NCBI GenBank assembly: GCA_022701365.1 | Contig: JAKUHH010000207.1 | Coordinates: 62,001-126,000 of the forward strand | DNA from: Mycocentrospora acerina | Lineage: Eukaryota; Ascomycota; Dothideomycetes; Pleosporales | DNA length: 64,000 nt | Reading direction: 5' to 3' | The notes under the pieces: generated by a model | Databases searched by the model: none | The model's input: only the letters and a program-made list of their open reading frames with translations | Told to the model about the DNA's origin: nothing | Made by a program: the position numbers and the translations under genes | In this document: positions 34,959-47,559 of the stretch, piece after piece | Numbering within the stretch: position 1 is the first letter of the stretch | Layout of the letters: each line of letters opens with the position of its first letter

Positions 34959-35948
34959 ATGCCTCGCGTGCTACCCAACCCCAGTTGGTGTGAGGCAATA
35001 GGACCACAGTGTCCAGTGGAGGGCACTGTGTACGGATATTACCCCAGTCTTGGTGCCAATGCATTCTTTGCTGCCGTTTTTGCTCTGTGCTTTGTAATAC
35101 AGCTCATCTTTGGCATCAAATACAAGACATGGACATACATGGTAAACCTTCCTCTTTCCATTGTTACCAACGAGTCTAATATAAGCTAGATTGCGTTATG
35201 TCTAGGCTGTGCGTGCGAGGCAGGAGGATACGGGGGCCGTATCATGATGCACGACAACCCCTATGCTCAAGGCGGCTTTCAAATCCAAATCACCCTTCTC
35301 ATCATAGCACCAGCCTTCATATCCGCAGGAATCTACGTCACTCTTAAGCACATCGTCATCAACTTTGGAGAAGAGTGGTCGCGTCTCCGGCCGACCTGGT
35401 ACACCTACATCTTTATCGCAGGCGATCTCTTTTCGCTTGTCCTTCAAGGTGCGGGTGGTGGTCTTGCAGCTTCAGCAGACAGCGGCTCCAGTCTGCAAGA
35501 CGTTGGTACTAATCTCATGATTGCTGGTGTTGTCATCCAGGTTGTCATCCTGGCGTTTTTCGGCTACTTTCTGTCCGAATACACGTTCCGGACGTACCGC
35601 CGCCGCAGCCAGCTCTCTGCACATGCACTGGCACTATTTCATAACACGCCTTTCCGCTGCTATGTTGGAGCCATAATCGTCGCCTACCTTGGGATTCTCA
35701 TAAGGTGCATCTACCGTATTCCTGAATTGGCGGGTGGATGGATGAGCGAACTTATGCGCAATGAGACAGACTTCATCGTGCTTGAAGGCGTCATGATCAT
35801 CATCAGCGTTCTAGTGCTCACAATATTTCATCCAGGATACTGCTTCCCAGCGCTGGCAAACACAATTGGCAAGAAGAACAGTGCGTCAAGGGAGAAGAGC
35901 ATGGATGAGTCAGTGAGCCCTGAAATGATGGATGGGCAAAAGGTTTAA
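34959..35948 (+). CDS. RTA1-family seven-transmembrane protein
   Basis: Member of the fungal RTA1/RTM1 lipid-translocating-exporter-like family, plasma-membrane proteins linked to resistance to toxic lipophilic compounds and to sphingoid-base export. Exons 34959-35141 and 35190-35948 give 313 aa. The N-terminus is short and extracellular (CEAIGPQCPVEGTVYGYYPS), followed by seven hydrophobic segments, beginning ANAFFAAVFALCFVIQLIFG. The family signature spans the splice junction: WTYM then IALCLGCACEAGGYGGRI, then MHDNPYAQGGFQIQITLLIIAPAFISAG. Later motifs are YTYIFIAGDLFSLVLQGAGGG, RCIYRIPELAGGW, and HPGYCFPAL before a charged cytosolic tail. The start was chosen at MPRVLPNPSW because the upstream in-frame ATG at 34839 adds a non-homologous stretch. 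Confidence 0.94.
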
Positions 35949-37504
35949 ATACTCCAGCTCAGTGTGTGTTTAGAAACTATCCTTTTAGCTAAAGATTCGT
36001 ATGGAAATGCTGCATGTCAATACTAGTATTTTCTTCCACTGATCGCTTTTGATGGGCCGTTTTTTGTCTACTTCGAGTTTCGGAGTACCGGGCCTGGAGT
36101 AACAACCAGGCCACAGGGTTTCCACTGAATTTTTGTTAACAGGGAAATATGCACGGAAGCTTGCAGAAATTCAGGAAGAAGATTTTCCCGATATCCTTTT
36201 AATCTAATCTGTACCTCAAACCTCCTCGTTTCAATCCTATCCTTGTGTGCACATGTCAAACCAACAGTCAGACTGATATCGAAAGTAGAAAGATAGTTTC
36301 TACTGTGATGAAACGGGCAAATAGGTTGCGTGAGTTAATGTAGGTTTTTCGTAAACCTCTTTGCTGCATTGGTCCTCTTCGCCTATCAACTACCGATCGC
36401 GTCGAGAGAACTAAGCACGCCGCAGTATCACACCAGCATAACACGTCAAATACTCAACTATCCAACCCACGATGCCCAGAGAATATCGGTTTCGTCACCT
36501 CCCAAGCATTCATGTTCCCTGAAATTGGGAAGTCTTTCGAGTCCGGTCATCTCGGCAGGGTCATGCTAGCAAAGAGGACTTTGGAGATCTGGGGGTGACG
36601 TCATGATCGCTAAGTTTAACGTCAGTCTTTATTCCAGCTTCTCATTTATTGCTCCGAACCCGCCAATTCATCTCCTTCGACGATTGTACATATCCACGTC
36701 TGGGCAGTAATTTTAAAGTTGTTTTTGAGTATCAACGATCGATTTCGATCCTGACGTCATAAAAAGGTATTTGTCTGCTTCTCCGACACAAGTCGCCTTA
36801 GCCTTGATGGTGAACAAACGGCCCTCTAAAGCGTTGAAAAGATCACCAAGAACAATACGTATCAGTATCCTATAGGATCGGATAAAAGAACCGTCTCGGT
36901 TCAGTGGATACAGCTCGTCGAAATGCCGTTCAGTGCACTGACAGGTGGGAGCTTCTCTGTATCACCATAGCCATCTAAAAGCAGAATACTGTGGGCTAAG
37001 ACGCTCGGCTGAAAGACACGACGGCGGTACCCAACCCGGAGCCATGTTAAAACAAGATATGAAGCGCTGTTCAATGTTGACGACGTAACGGCTGACCGTC
37101 AACTAAGCTGAAGCCTCTTCAAGCTTTCAACTTTCGCATTCAAGATCGCTAATCTTCGCTCCAAGGGTGTTTTCAAGCAGCACGTGGGAATCCGCCTTTT
37201 CATTGGCTGGGAGAACATTCCCGATCGATGTCTCTCGGTAAATTTCACCGAACGAGTCTTCGCAACCACTATGCTAATGTCAAAATCCCATCACTGCACA
37301 TGTTACCTACTGCGAATCTGGCCCAGGAGACGTATCAAATCTCTGATTTAGTGAGAAGAAAGCAGTCGAGTTTCCCTGAATCGTGCAGAGCTAAGGGAGT
37401 TTCCTCCACGTACACGATTGGGTTGTCTTTCCGCAGACCATCCGTCACAACCAACACGGAACTACTACCTCACCACGTGAGGCACTTCGAAACCCTGAAT
37501 CTCT
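35949..37504. other. intergenic region upstream of Zn2Cys6 gene
   Basis: About 1.56 kb between two + strand genes. No credible gene was seen. An open frame begins at 37228 but runs into the first exon of the regulator in another frame. Confidence 0.55.
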
Positions 37505-39611
37505 ATGGATCCTCCAGATCGTTGGGCAAGTATTGCGCCTGTATCCGAAGAGCCTGGACAGCAACGTCAAGTCCCAGACATGAAGAAGAGACGGCGTGCA
37601 GTGGCTGTTGCGTGCATTCCTTGTCGCAATGGAAAATCAAAGGTAAGCTTACTCAAACCTCTGACCACATGCCTCGCAGCGAACCCAAACCAGAACTGAA
37701 GGTTCTGTAGTGCGATGGAATCAGGCCTGTGTGTACCCGGTGCAAGGACAACAGCTTAGTCTGTCAATTCGATGTTCCGGAAGGTGTATCAAGAGCTGAG
37801 CGCATGAAAATCATGAAGAGAGAAGGTATGACTGGCAGGGCTGAGGAAATGGAACGTATTATCGTCGCGTTACGCTCAGGAACTGATGTACAGGCATCAA
37901 CACTGCTAGCAAGGCTACGACTTGGTGAACGAGTGGAAGATATTGCAAATTCTCTACCGGCTGCATCATTGAACACAAATTTGTTTGGTCCTCCTAGGTG
38001 CGCGTCTTTACTTCAGGTATTCCTGCTGGGTCCGACAGATGTTAACTTGACCGTCTAGTTTGATCGCCTACGAGTCTACTGGCACCTCCGGAAGTGGCGT
38101 AAGTGTAGACTCGTTTGCTAGCGAAGAGAATACACCCCTACGTCATGGTTCTACATCTTCTGTTGCGTCTCCTGCCGGACTACGACCCACCCGGTTGTTT
38201 GCCAGCACGACTGTTACATCACCGTTGTCATCGTCTGCCAAAGGCAAGGAGCCTATGCACGCAGAAGTTGACGACGGACAGCCTTTCCTTTCCTTGATTT
38301 ATAACCGCGAAGACGTCCTCTTGGCCGCGAGTGATAGCGAGGATGACGTTGATACGGATGAAGAAACAGAAGAATTGGTTGCCCAAAGCTGGACTGGTTC
38401 TACTGGCTCCGTTACCTCATCGAGAAACAGGTCAAGACACCAGAAGCCACCTCAACGAAGAGAGCAATTTCAGAGGTCGATACACGCCACTCATCTAAAA
38501 GATCGGCAACCTGTTGTCAGCACACTTAGAATCCACCCAAACTTCGATCTCCGAAATTTCTTTGGAAACCTCCCGTTCTCTAGCAGCATTTTGGCAAACA
38601 ACTATCCCTCAGACGTACAAGGTGTTCAAATCGAAAATTTATTTTTGCCAACGTGGGCAATGATGACGATAAACACTCGACCAGATCCTGGATCGCTCCG
38701 TCATCTATACTCAAGCGTCTTACACCAGTGTACAGAAATGTTGCAAAATGGATCGCCGCTGAACGTTGTGATCGAGACCCACCCTAATATTGGAGCTCTT
38801 TTCGACGAGAATGAATTCAATAGGTCAGGCATATTGTCCAAATGGTCAGCAGGAGTAGTGCATAGTGGAATGCTGAGTGGTAAGTTCAGGCAACCTTGTT
38901 AATCCCTCGAACATGCTTAGTCATGAAAGACATTGACGAGTCGATTGTAGTTACAAGTCATCAATCACTAGCTAATGACCATAGGCAATAACTTTACGTG
39001 CTTTGCATGTATGTATTGTACCTGGTATCTCATGCGCTGGATGATTTCGCCGTCTCCTGAGACTTATCAAGCAGTGCCAGAATGGCTACGACCTACGTAT
39101 GATTCCACCCTCATTTTCCCTTGTACTACTAAATTAAACATTCTTTTAGTCCCAACCAGTTATTCATGCCACATATCAAAGCTGTAGATTTTGTTATCTG
39201 GCCTGCTTTCCGCGAACTCGTTGTGCAGATACCAGCCATGCAGCAGCGTATGGAATGGCTTATGGACTACAATGCTACCATTCGCTGTGACTGGTCGTTT
39301 CCAGTGGAAGAAGCGCTTCGCAGACATGAGGAAACAGGGTTTTTGGATCTATGCGATATTGCAAAGGTACGTTCGAATGCCGTCCAGCATGCCTATTACA
39401 AGGCAGCCAAGCACCATCATACGAAGTACTAACAAGCACAGACATGCTTGCGCGATCTTTCAAACTGGTCATTAGGCCCTTCATTCCGAGGCTACGTGAG
39501 TAACGCAGATTCATATGTGAGAATCAGAACAGAGAATTTTTAAAATAGGCGCAGTCCGGTGATCTTGGATCGGCTATCAAGCTGGTTGGGGGGCGCACTT
39601 CAACACTGTGA
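37505..39611 (+). CDS. Zn(II)2Cys6 binuclear-cluster transcription factor
   Basis: Fungal-specific DNA-binding regulator, nuclear. Seven exons: 37505-37642, 37711-37997, 38059-38879, 38985-39096, 39150-39366, 39442-39495 and 39549-39611, giving 563 aa; every junction keeps phase and several introns have a clear CTAAC/CTAAT branch. The zinc cluster is C-x2-C-x6-C-x6-C-x2-C-x6-C at residues 37-64 (ACIPCRNGKSK then CDGIRPVCTRCKDNSLVC), split by intron 1, a common position. A basic stretch DMKKRRRA precedes it. The middle is Ser/Thr-rich with an acidic patch (ASDSEDDVDTDEETEEL). The C-terminal part (MPHIKAVDFVIWPAFRELVV, then MEWLMDYNATIRCDWSFP) resembles the DUF3425-type region of fungal regulators; that match is from memory. 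No target can be inferred. It converges with the thiolase gene. Confidence 0.88.
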
Positions 39612-39828
39612 GGTATTATTGGTCACGTTTCGATTTGGTTGCACAGATGCCATAGACCATATTGAAGATATGGAAAACTTTGTAGGTCTAATCGTCCTCA
39701 AAAGTTGTTCTTGCGCCAAAGTCGGCATGTGAGAGAAAAGCATGCATAGTAATAGACGAAGTATTGGATAACGAGGGCAAACTGACCCTCAGTAAAATAA
39801 TGCATTTAAATCATATACAAATTTCGAA

Positions 39829-41260
39829 CTACAAGCGACTTTGAATCTTCTCCAAAGTATCGCCCAGTGCGTATTCGCTGCGCACAGTCTTCGATCGAAC
39901 CTTGTCACCTTCCTCTTTTGTTACGTATCGCGCTTCTACAGCTGGGTTGTACGAAAACTGACTAACCTTCTTGATTTCCTCATCACTCATCTTGATACTC
40001 TTTTTCCCATCCGCGCGTTTATAAACGTTAATCACTACCGCCCCACCCAGGCCCAGATTGTGTTGGAGGGCCACATCAGCTCCATCCACAAGTCGATTGT
40101 TCGCCCATCCACGAAGTTGCCAAGTCAACTCAGCACATTGTGCTAGCCCTGTCGCGCCGAGTGGATGGCCCTTGCTGATAAGACCGCCGGATGGGTTCAC
40201 AATTGGTCCTTTACCACCATACGTGATGTCTCCATTTCGCACCATCATATGCGCCTTGCCAGGTTCACTAAATCCCAAGCCTTCGAGCAAAATGAGTTCG
40301 TTCGCCGAAAAGCAGTCGTGCAGTTCGCAAACCTTGATATCCTTGGGGCTGACTCCTGCTTCTTTCAACGCTACCTGTGCCGCTCGCTTTGTCATGTCGT
40401 ACCCAACAAGATCCATGGACGATTTGGAGTACAACTGCGGCGAATCTGTCATCAATGACTGACCTGCGATCAAGATAGCCTGACTCTTCAAATGCGGCCT
40501 CTCATCCAGGAATTTCTGGCTCACAATCACAGCCGCACCAGCCCCATCACTCGTCGGACTGCACTGCAGCTTCGTCAAAGGAAAATGAATCATTGGCGCC
40601 TTTTCAATTTGCTCCAGTGTATATACATCTCGGAACTGCGCATAAGGATTCCTCTGACTATGCTCATGGCTGATTCTTGCAATTTCAGCAAAGTCGCGCG
40701 CCTCTGCACCATACTTTTCCATGTACTCGAGTCCTGCGTTGGCGAAGTACTGAGCATTAGGAGGGGACTCTGTGATACCGCGAGTATCAGCCATCATACG
40801 CATAGAGAGGCCCATGGGAGAGGGCCTATCAGACCAGGCGGACTTGATGGATCCAGGTTGCATTTGTTCGAAGCCAACTACCAGAGCACAGTCTATAGCA
40901 CCGTTTTTGATCAGGGTACGAGCTAGATGGAGCCCAGTGGAGCCAGTGGCACAGGCATTATTTGTGTTGTAGATTGGAATTCTGAGGACGTGTCAGCTGA
41001 TCAAGTCTGCATAGATGCGAAGGTGAGACTTGCGTGCTCATGCCAAATTGATAGAAGATTCTCTGTCCGCTCGTGGTGTCGCCATAACAGTAGCAAGCAA
41101 TGCCTGTCTCTACATCGTCGTAGTTGATCTGTGCGTCTAGCATGGCTTTGACGCCTGCCTCGTAGCCCATCTCCGGGTAAGCGCGCTCTTTGCGTGGCTT
41201 TATAAACTTGGTGAGGCCTACGCCGAGCACATAGGCGGGAATATCGTTCTTGGGTGCCAT
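39829..41260 (-). CDS. SCP-x type thiolase, peroxisomal (PTS1)
   Basis: Thiolase of the sterol-carrier-protein-x/lipid-transfer group, cleaving 3-ketoacyl-CoAs, often branched ones, in peroxisomal beta-oxidation. Exons 41034-41260 and 39829-40981 give 459 aa. The 52-nt intron has a GC donor (GCAAGT) and CAG acceptor; the joined sequence FGMSTIPIYNTNNACATGST keeps the spacing of human SCPx around the nucleophile, Cys86. Other thiolase motifs: CELHDCFSANELILLEGLGF and NPSGGLISKGHPLGATG with the catalytic His. The protein ends QSRL, an SRL-type peroxisomal targeting signal. No separate SCP2 lipid-binding domain follows, so this is the thiolase-only form. It converges with the Zn2Cys6 gene (217 bp between stop codons). 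Confidence 0.95.
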
Positions 41261-42705
41261 ATCGAATATCAGATAGAATTACGGGTACAGGATCTGTGCG
41301 GTGGAATAATTTTCTCCATTGAAGGTTGATTTTATGTTTTCACTACTGTAAGCCCTACTTTGAAAGCAGAGTGTGGCGGCCGAGGTTAACCCCACCTTCA
41401 CACCTCCGCATTTCATCAAAGTCGAGTCGTCCGTTCTTCGCTTCATTATGCATCCACACGACTATTGTGGCAAAATCACTGCAATTAACTTGACTGCTTA
41501 GATGGTAATCGTTTTCCTGGCCCGGCTTCAAACGGCTTCTCGGTGGTGTCGAAGATGTGATTACACTAACATGACATGCGTAACCGATGTGATTTACGCA
41601 TCGAAGACGTCTGAGGCAACCTCTCTGCTGCCTATTGTCCTAAACAACACAATCTTCTCTCACTTTAATTGTATTCACAATGCACGATCCGAACACAATG
41701 AGAAGAACTCCCTTCTCGCATCCTGCGAACTAGGGTGGTTGCAGCGCGTCATAATATCGCGTACCAGGGATGCGACCTCTTCGTACAGTGTTTCGAAACT
41801 GCCGACTTCCGCCTATTTATACGAACCATACTCATGGCATCTCACTTCAACATTTTAGTGTCTACGAGGCGGAAGCGTATTCGTTCAAACGCTGTTGGTT
41901 GTTCTCGCTATCTTTAACACCGTTTGCGTCATTTTGTGTAGCTTTTGCGATGCTAGTTTGGCAGGCGTGAATACAGGTCTAGTAAGCCTAGAGACATATC
42001 TGATGGCACCTTTACTCGGCAGAAGTCCGGGAGACACTTCATTCAATTAGCTGGCGGTTATTTACCATTATCCGCAGGGTTTCCTCGTGGCATAAAAGCT
42101 TGTAGTACCTGCGTATCTGAGTTGACTCGTTCCGAAACAGCTAAGATCCACCGTGCGTCATGAGCGCGACAGTCTGGACTTGAAACATCCTTCACAACGA
42201 ATCAAAACTCACACAATCGGACTTATCCCATTAAAGTACTTTAAAGATCTGCGCAAAATGTTGCCGCTTGCGTGGCTGGCAAATTAACCTCCAACGGTGG
42301 TGCCGACTGCGTTGAACGATTCTGACAGATGTAGCTTGTTTTGGGAACGATGTTTCTAGATCGTGACTGCCGAGCATTAACATGTCGTTCTTCCAAGCCT
42401 GCATGAAGAGGCTCGTTTGATCGATGCCGGGGTGCAACAAACATTTTCCCATGGATGGCAGATTGAGGACTGCTTGACCCGCAGCAGGAGCTCGACCGAC
42501 CATATAACGAGGCGTTACGCCCTCATTGCATGAGGTATCAGCGATTTGCTTGCTTACATTCGTTCGTTCGTTTCTTTCAATTCAGTTTCTTTGGACGTCC
42601 TTCTCTTATCGTCCTTCATAGCCTTGACGGCTCATTCACCCATTCTCTTGTAGGCTGTGCCATACATTCTTTTCCACCACTCCAATCTTTACCAACTTTG
42701 TCAAA
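41261..42705. promoter_or_regulatory. divergent region between thiolase and cellobiose dehydrogenase genes
   Basis: About 1.45 kb containing both promoters. The CDH-proximal 150 bp are pyrimidine-rich (TTCTTT/CTCTT runs), as is common just upstream of highly expressed fungal genes. No gene was recognised, and no specific operator is claimed. Confidence 0.5.
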
Positions 42706-45629
42706 ATGGCTCGCTCTTTTGCCCTTTTTTCTGCACTTTTCGCTCTTCGTGCCGCTGCTCAGACTTCTTCATCTTACACAGATGAGAAGACCGGCATCAA
42801 GTTCAACGGACTGAAGCATGCATCAGGCTACACTCTTGGCTTTGCGCTTCCCGAAAACCCAACCACAGACTTCATTGGCCAGATCCAGGCACCCATCTCT
42901 AATGCAGGTGGGTGGGCTGGTTTCAGCATGGGGCAGTTCATGACAAACAATCTTTTGGTTGTGGCCTGGCCCAACGAAGACAAGATCGTCTCTTCGTTCA
43001 GACTGGCAACGTGAGTATATCCGAGTTTACGAGTGGTAGAATTGATGCTGAAATATTCATAGTGGCTATACCAACCCCCCTGTCGTAACTGGTGACTTCA
43101 CACTGACTACAATTCCCGAGGGCACTTTTGTGAACGACACTGCTTTCTCATACACATTCCTTTGCTCCAACTGCATCAGTGATGATGTATCAAAAGGTCT
43201 TGTCATCAGTGAGGCCCCAGCCAGCAATGTCATGGGATGGGCCTACTCTGCTGATCCCCTCACTAACTCAGCCACTGCTTCGGCAACCCTGAACTACCAT
43301 AGCGGAGGCTTTGGTGCTTTCGGTTTGCCGATGGCAGACGCTAAGAGCGCTGAGTTCGACACCTGGGCTGCTCTCGCTGTTGGTGATTCTGGCTCAGGAT
43401 CGGGTAACTCCACCACGCCTACACCTGTTGGAGGTAGCAACTCGACTACTCCCGTCACTCCTATCGGTGGAAACACAACGGCTAACGTTGCCAATGAGAC
43501 TTATGACTATATTGTTGCCGGTGCTGGTGCTGCTGGTATTATTGCCGCTGAGAGGCTTGCTGAGAGCGGCGCCTCTGTCTTGTTGATTGAGCGAGGCGGT
43601 CCTTCGTACGCATCTACTGGCAACAAGGATACTTTGTCATGGAACAACACACAAACTATGTACGACATACCCGGTTATGGCTACTATCTCAGCAATGTCG
43701 GTAGCCCCGCTTACTGCAGCGATACAGCTGACATGGCTGGCTGCCTGCTTGGCGGCGGTACCGCCGTTAACGGTATGTTTGTTTCGCTTAATGGTGCTGC
43801 GGAAAACTTACTAATTTCTTATAGCTATGATGTTCGTCAAGCCTCAAGCTAAGGATTTCGATGACAAGTGGCCTGCCAGCTGGAAGTCTTCCGATATCTC
43901 CGCTGCTGCTGATCGTGTGTGGGAGCGCAACCCAGGTCAAACATATGGTTCTGAAGACGGTGTGCGCTACAACAACCAGGCGTACGATGTTCTTTCACAG
44001 TTTTTCGCAGGTCAGGGCTGGTCTGAGACCGATTTTATCAAAGATCCTAACTCCAAGGTTGATGTTTTCGGACACCCACCTTGGAACGTCGCTGATGGTC
44101 AACGCTCCGGTGTCGTCAGAACTTACCTACCCCTTGCCGAGAAGCTCTCTAACTTCAAGCTTATGTTGAATACAAAGGTGGTCCGTGCTGTTCGCGAGAG
44201 CTCGGCCATTACTGGTGTCGAGATCGAGACTGCTGATGGCAAGCGCGTCATTTACAACGTCAACACCGGCGGAAGCGTTCTCCTTGCTGCTGGCGCCATG
44301 TCTACCCCTCGAATCTTATTCAACTCTGGAATTGGTCCTGCTAAGCAGATCCAGACTGTCGCCTCTGGTTCTAGCAGCGTGACACTCCCTGATGAAGCTG
44401 AATGGATCGACCTCCCCGTTGGTGCCGAGATCAAGGACCACCCTATCTTCACTGTGAAGTTCACCACTAGCATTTCGATGCCTGCTGAGCCTGCCGCTTC
44501 TTGGACAGATCCTAACCAGACCACTGTTGATATGTATGCCAAACACGCTGGTATCCTCGCGCAATCCGGCCAGCGTCTCAACTGGTGGTCTTCTGTCAAT
44601 ACCACCGAGGGTAAGGAGGTTTTCTTCCAAGGAACTTGCAACGGTCCTTCCGACAATACCATTCAGATGAAGGTTTACCTCACTCACGGTTCATCATCGG
44701 TTGGCAGTCTTGGTATAACCGCCGATGGCGCGACCACTTTCATCACAAACCCTCTCATGAACTCTGACGCCGATACTGAGGCTATCACATTGATGATGGA
44801 GCGTCTTCTGAAGATGACTACCGGTGGTAACTCTACTTTGTCTGTTGTCGCTCCTACTGGCGTCACCAATGTTACCGCTGCGGATCTTATCAAGGAATAC
44901 AAGTCTGGCAGCCATTACGTTGGTACCGCTAAGATGGGCACTAAGGGTGAGGCAGGCGTTGTCGTCGATACCGATACTAAGGTCTATGGCACTGACAACT
45001 TGTTCGTCGTTGACGCATCCATGCATCCCGATCTTCCCACCGGTAACACTCAGGCTATCATCATGGTTGCTGCTGAGGCTGCCGCTGCTCGTATTCTTGC
45101 TCTCGGTGGTGGATCGGGCACTACCCCTTCCGTTCCTTCTGTGAGCAGCGCAGCTCCCGTTACTAGCAGTGCTATCGCTCAAGCCACTGATATCCCCGCC
45201 GCTTCCAGTATCATTGCTTTGCCAAGTGGTACCGGCTCACCTGTTGCCTCTCCTAGCAGTGTCGCCTCGCCCATCGGATCCGCATCTCCTGTTGTTCCAA
45301 GCGCTTCCCCAATTGCATCTGCGCCCTCTACACCTGTTGCTTCTTCTCCCGTCGAAACTCCAGTTGAGTCTGCTCCTGCTGGAACTCCTATCGCATCTGC
45401 ACCTGTCCCAGCACCTACATCATCTGCTCCCACTACCGCAGAGGCATACGGGCGATGCGGCGGTCTGGGATGGACTGGCCCCACCCAATGTGTCCAAGGC
45501 TGGACATGCACTAAACAAAACGACTACTACTCACAGTGCACTCAAAGCACTCGTCGTTCGACTCCTGTAAAGATGCGCGGAAGCAGGCGCGCAGCAGTTA
45601 TGGCAGCGGCCCAGCGAAAGGCTAGCTAA
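42706..45629 (+). CDS. cdh: cellobiose dehydrogenase (AA8-AA3_1-CBM1), secreted
   Basis: Extracellular flavocytochrome that oxidises cellobiose/cello-oligosaccharides and passes electrons through heme b to lytic polysaccharide monooxygenases during cellulose decay. Exons 42706-43010, 43063-43772 and 43825-45629 give 939 aa. A signal peptide (MARSFALFSALFALRAAAQ) leads to the cytochrome domain (about 20-210) with likely heme ligands Met79 (GQFMTNNLLVVAW) and His181 (NYHSGGFGAFG). A Thr/Ser/Gly linker (about 210-245) precedes the GMC flavin domain, with FAD loop IVAGAGAAG (about 252-260) and the active-site pair His702 (SGSHYVGTAKMG) and Asn746 (PTGNTQAI). A Ser/Ala/Pro linker of about 100 residues leads to a CBM1 (YGRCGGLGWTGPTQC onward, about 876-907). 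An Arg-rich tail of about 30 residues follows the CBM1, which is unusual. This is the class IIA ascomycete layout. Confidence 0.97.
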
Positions 45630-45854
45630 TAGGATAAGAGTGACTATGAGATAGATTAACTTAGAGTATTTATGGTGAAATTAGTTGTAGAGAAATTGTT
45701 TGTGTACATATTAAATATTCTTCATCGATGCAATTATCATGTTGTTCACAGATCTGTGTGTTGAGTACCTCTTTCTCTTCTTCTCTCTTCCTGTTACCTT
45801 CATCCACAACGCCTTGTTCACATACTACCTCCGTCTTCCCTTTATTTCTCGTCG

Positions 45855-45890
45855 TTTTGGACTTTTTGGACTTTTTGGACTTTTTGGACT
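45855..45890. repeat. four tandem copies of a 9-bp unit (TTTTTGGAC)
   Basis: Perfect or nearly perfect tandem 9-mers about 230 bp downstream of the CDH stop codon, probably in or just after its 3' UTR. Confidence 0.85.
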
Positions 45891-47022
45891 CGCAATATAG
45901 CCAAAGCCGTTGTGGATGTTCAAATTATTTCTTGTTTGACGAACCCAGTTTCTTGACCCAGTCTTAGTAGCCAAAAATCCTCATACCTAGTATTTGTTTT
46001 CATCGCCAGTATGTTTCTTGCCGCAGTAAAGTGTCGCTGATTAAATACATGGCGTTTAAGAGTAGGCTTCACTTTTACTTCTTCCTACTCGATAACTAGT
46101 CGCGCAACGGCAGGAGCTCTACTGAATAATCTCGCTTAAGTAGAGCTTGACTCAGGTATAACGCTGCATGCAGTATGTGATCATACCGCAGTGCTACACT
46201 ACGACTTGACTTCAAGCAAAACTATTGCGAGTTTCATTGGTCCAGCCAACCTTATGACTGACAAGATTATGTCCAAAAAAGACTGTGTGCTGCAAAATTG
46301 AGGCAAGGATGCACTCTGAAACCGCTCAACTTGCGAGTCTCGAGAATTGACATTGCGCTAGGGCAGTGGGAGAATTTGCGTATGATCTAGTTTGGTCGAA
46401 GAATTTGGAGTGCTGCTGTCCTATTCTTTCAAATATTTGAAATACTTCGTGTAACTCGAAGTATTTCAAGGTTTTCGGAAGAATGGAGTGACTGATATAG
46501 CTACCTGCTTCAGGGCTTACAAGAACAGAAATGATTGGACAGGAAACGAAGTGCACAGAGAGAAATACAAGTTTCTAGACTTGGTGGCAATTTACAGCAG
46601 GCGGATCTATAAAGATAAAGCCGGGGGATTATACCTCATCGTGAGAATGACTTCATGGCATGTAAAGTCCAATCGTTGCGCATTATCTGAAGCTTTGCCT
46701 TTTGGTTTTTACACAGTTTGAAGAACAAAACATCTCCCGTACGAAAGCTCACCGTAGAAGTGGAAGACTAATTCAATCTGAGTGAAAGGCATGATGTGAA
46801 GTGATTACCAACGCAAAAATTCCTCGGATACAAATATCCTGCGATTTCTCCTCTTGAAAATTGTGTATCACTCTCCTTTTATGTATTCTGAGTACTTTGT
46901 AATACCGCAGTTGTGAACCTATAAGATATAGGAGATTTCGAGCTTCTGCCTCGACTAATCAGTTTGATTAATCATCTTGTGGGACCGCGTGAAACAAGAT
47001 AGACCCGTTTACACTGCAGTGA

Positions 47023-47023
<1 letters not shown>

Positions 47024-47068
<45 letters not shown>
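47024..47068. repeat. (TG)n-(AG)n compound microsatellite
   Basis: About sixteen TG units are followed by about six AG units; intergenic. Confidence 0.9.
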
Positions 47069-47069
<1 letters not shown>

Positions 47070-47559
47070 CTCCCGATAAAGCAAACACAATGTATAATGT
47101 GTAGTTGAAGGGTTTCACACCTCCAAGTTTCATACGAGATGTGAGTAAATGCACAATGTTTCGACACCATCTGTACGTGTTGGCAAGGTAATAAGTTTGC
47201 GGTCTTTATCACTTTACCATGTGTCCGTCTAACAAAGCTCGTTCTCACTTTGAGGTCATCAGTTCAGACTGGAATTTGCAAGTAATATTCAGAATAATCT
47301 GCTTTATTGAGAATGTAATGGAGAGATGGTATGACGCAAGAAATTTCAAGGCGCTACATCGCAGCTGCTGCACCAGGAGTTATTCTAAAATACCATACCT
47401 GCCAACTCCTCGCCTATACTATAGACTAGTTTTAGGTCTGATTAGAGAATGAAAAATATCAAAAGTGGTATATAGCGCCGAGGTATTGATGACGGAAAAT
47501 ACAAACGAGAAAATCCTTCTGCCAGTTTGTCGTTCTCAGATACCAAAATCCTCGAAATT

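Larger units (their letters stand above)
45630..47559. other. intergenic region, no recognised gene
   Basis: About 1.93 kb between convergent CDH (+) and C2H2 (-) genes. It contains four copies of the 9-mer TTTTTGGAC (45855-45890) and a TG/AG dinucleotide tract (47024-47068). Open frames here are short and featureless. Confidence 0.6.
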
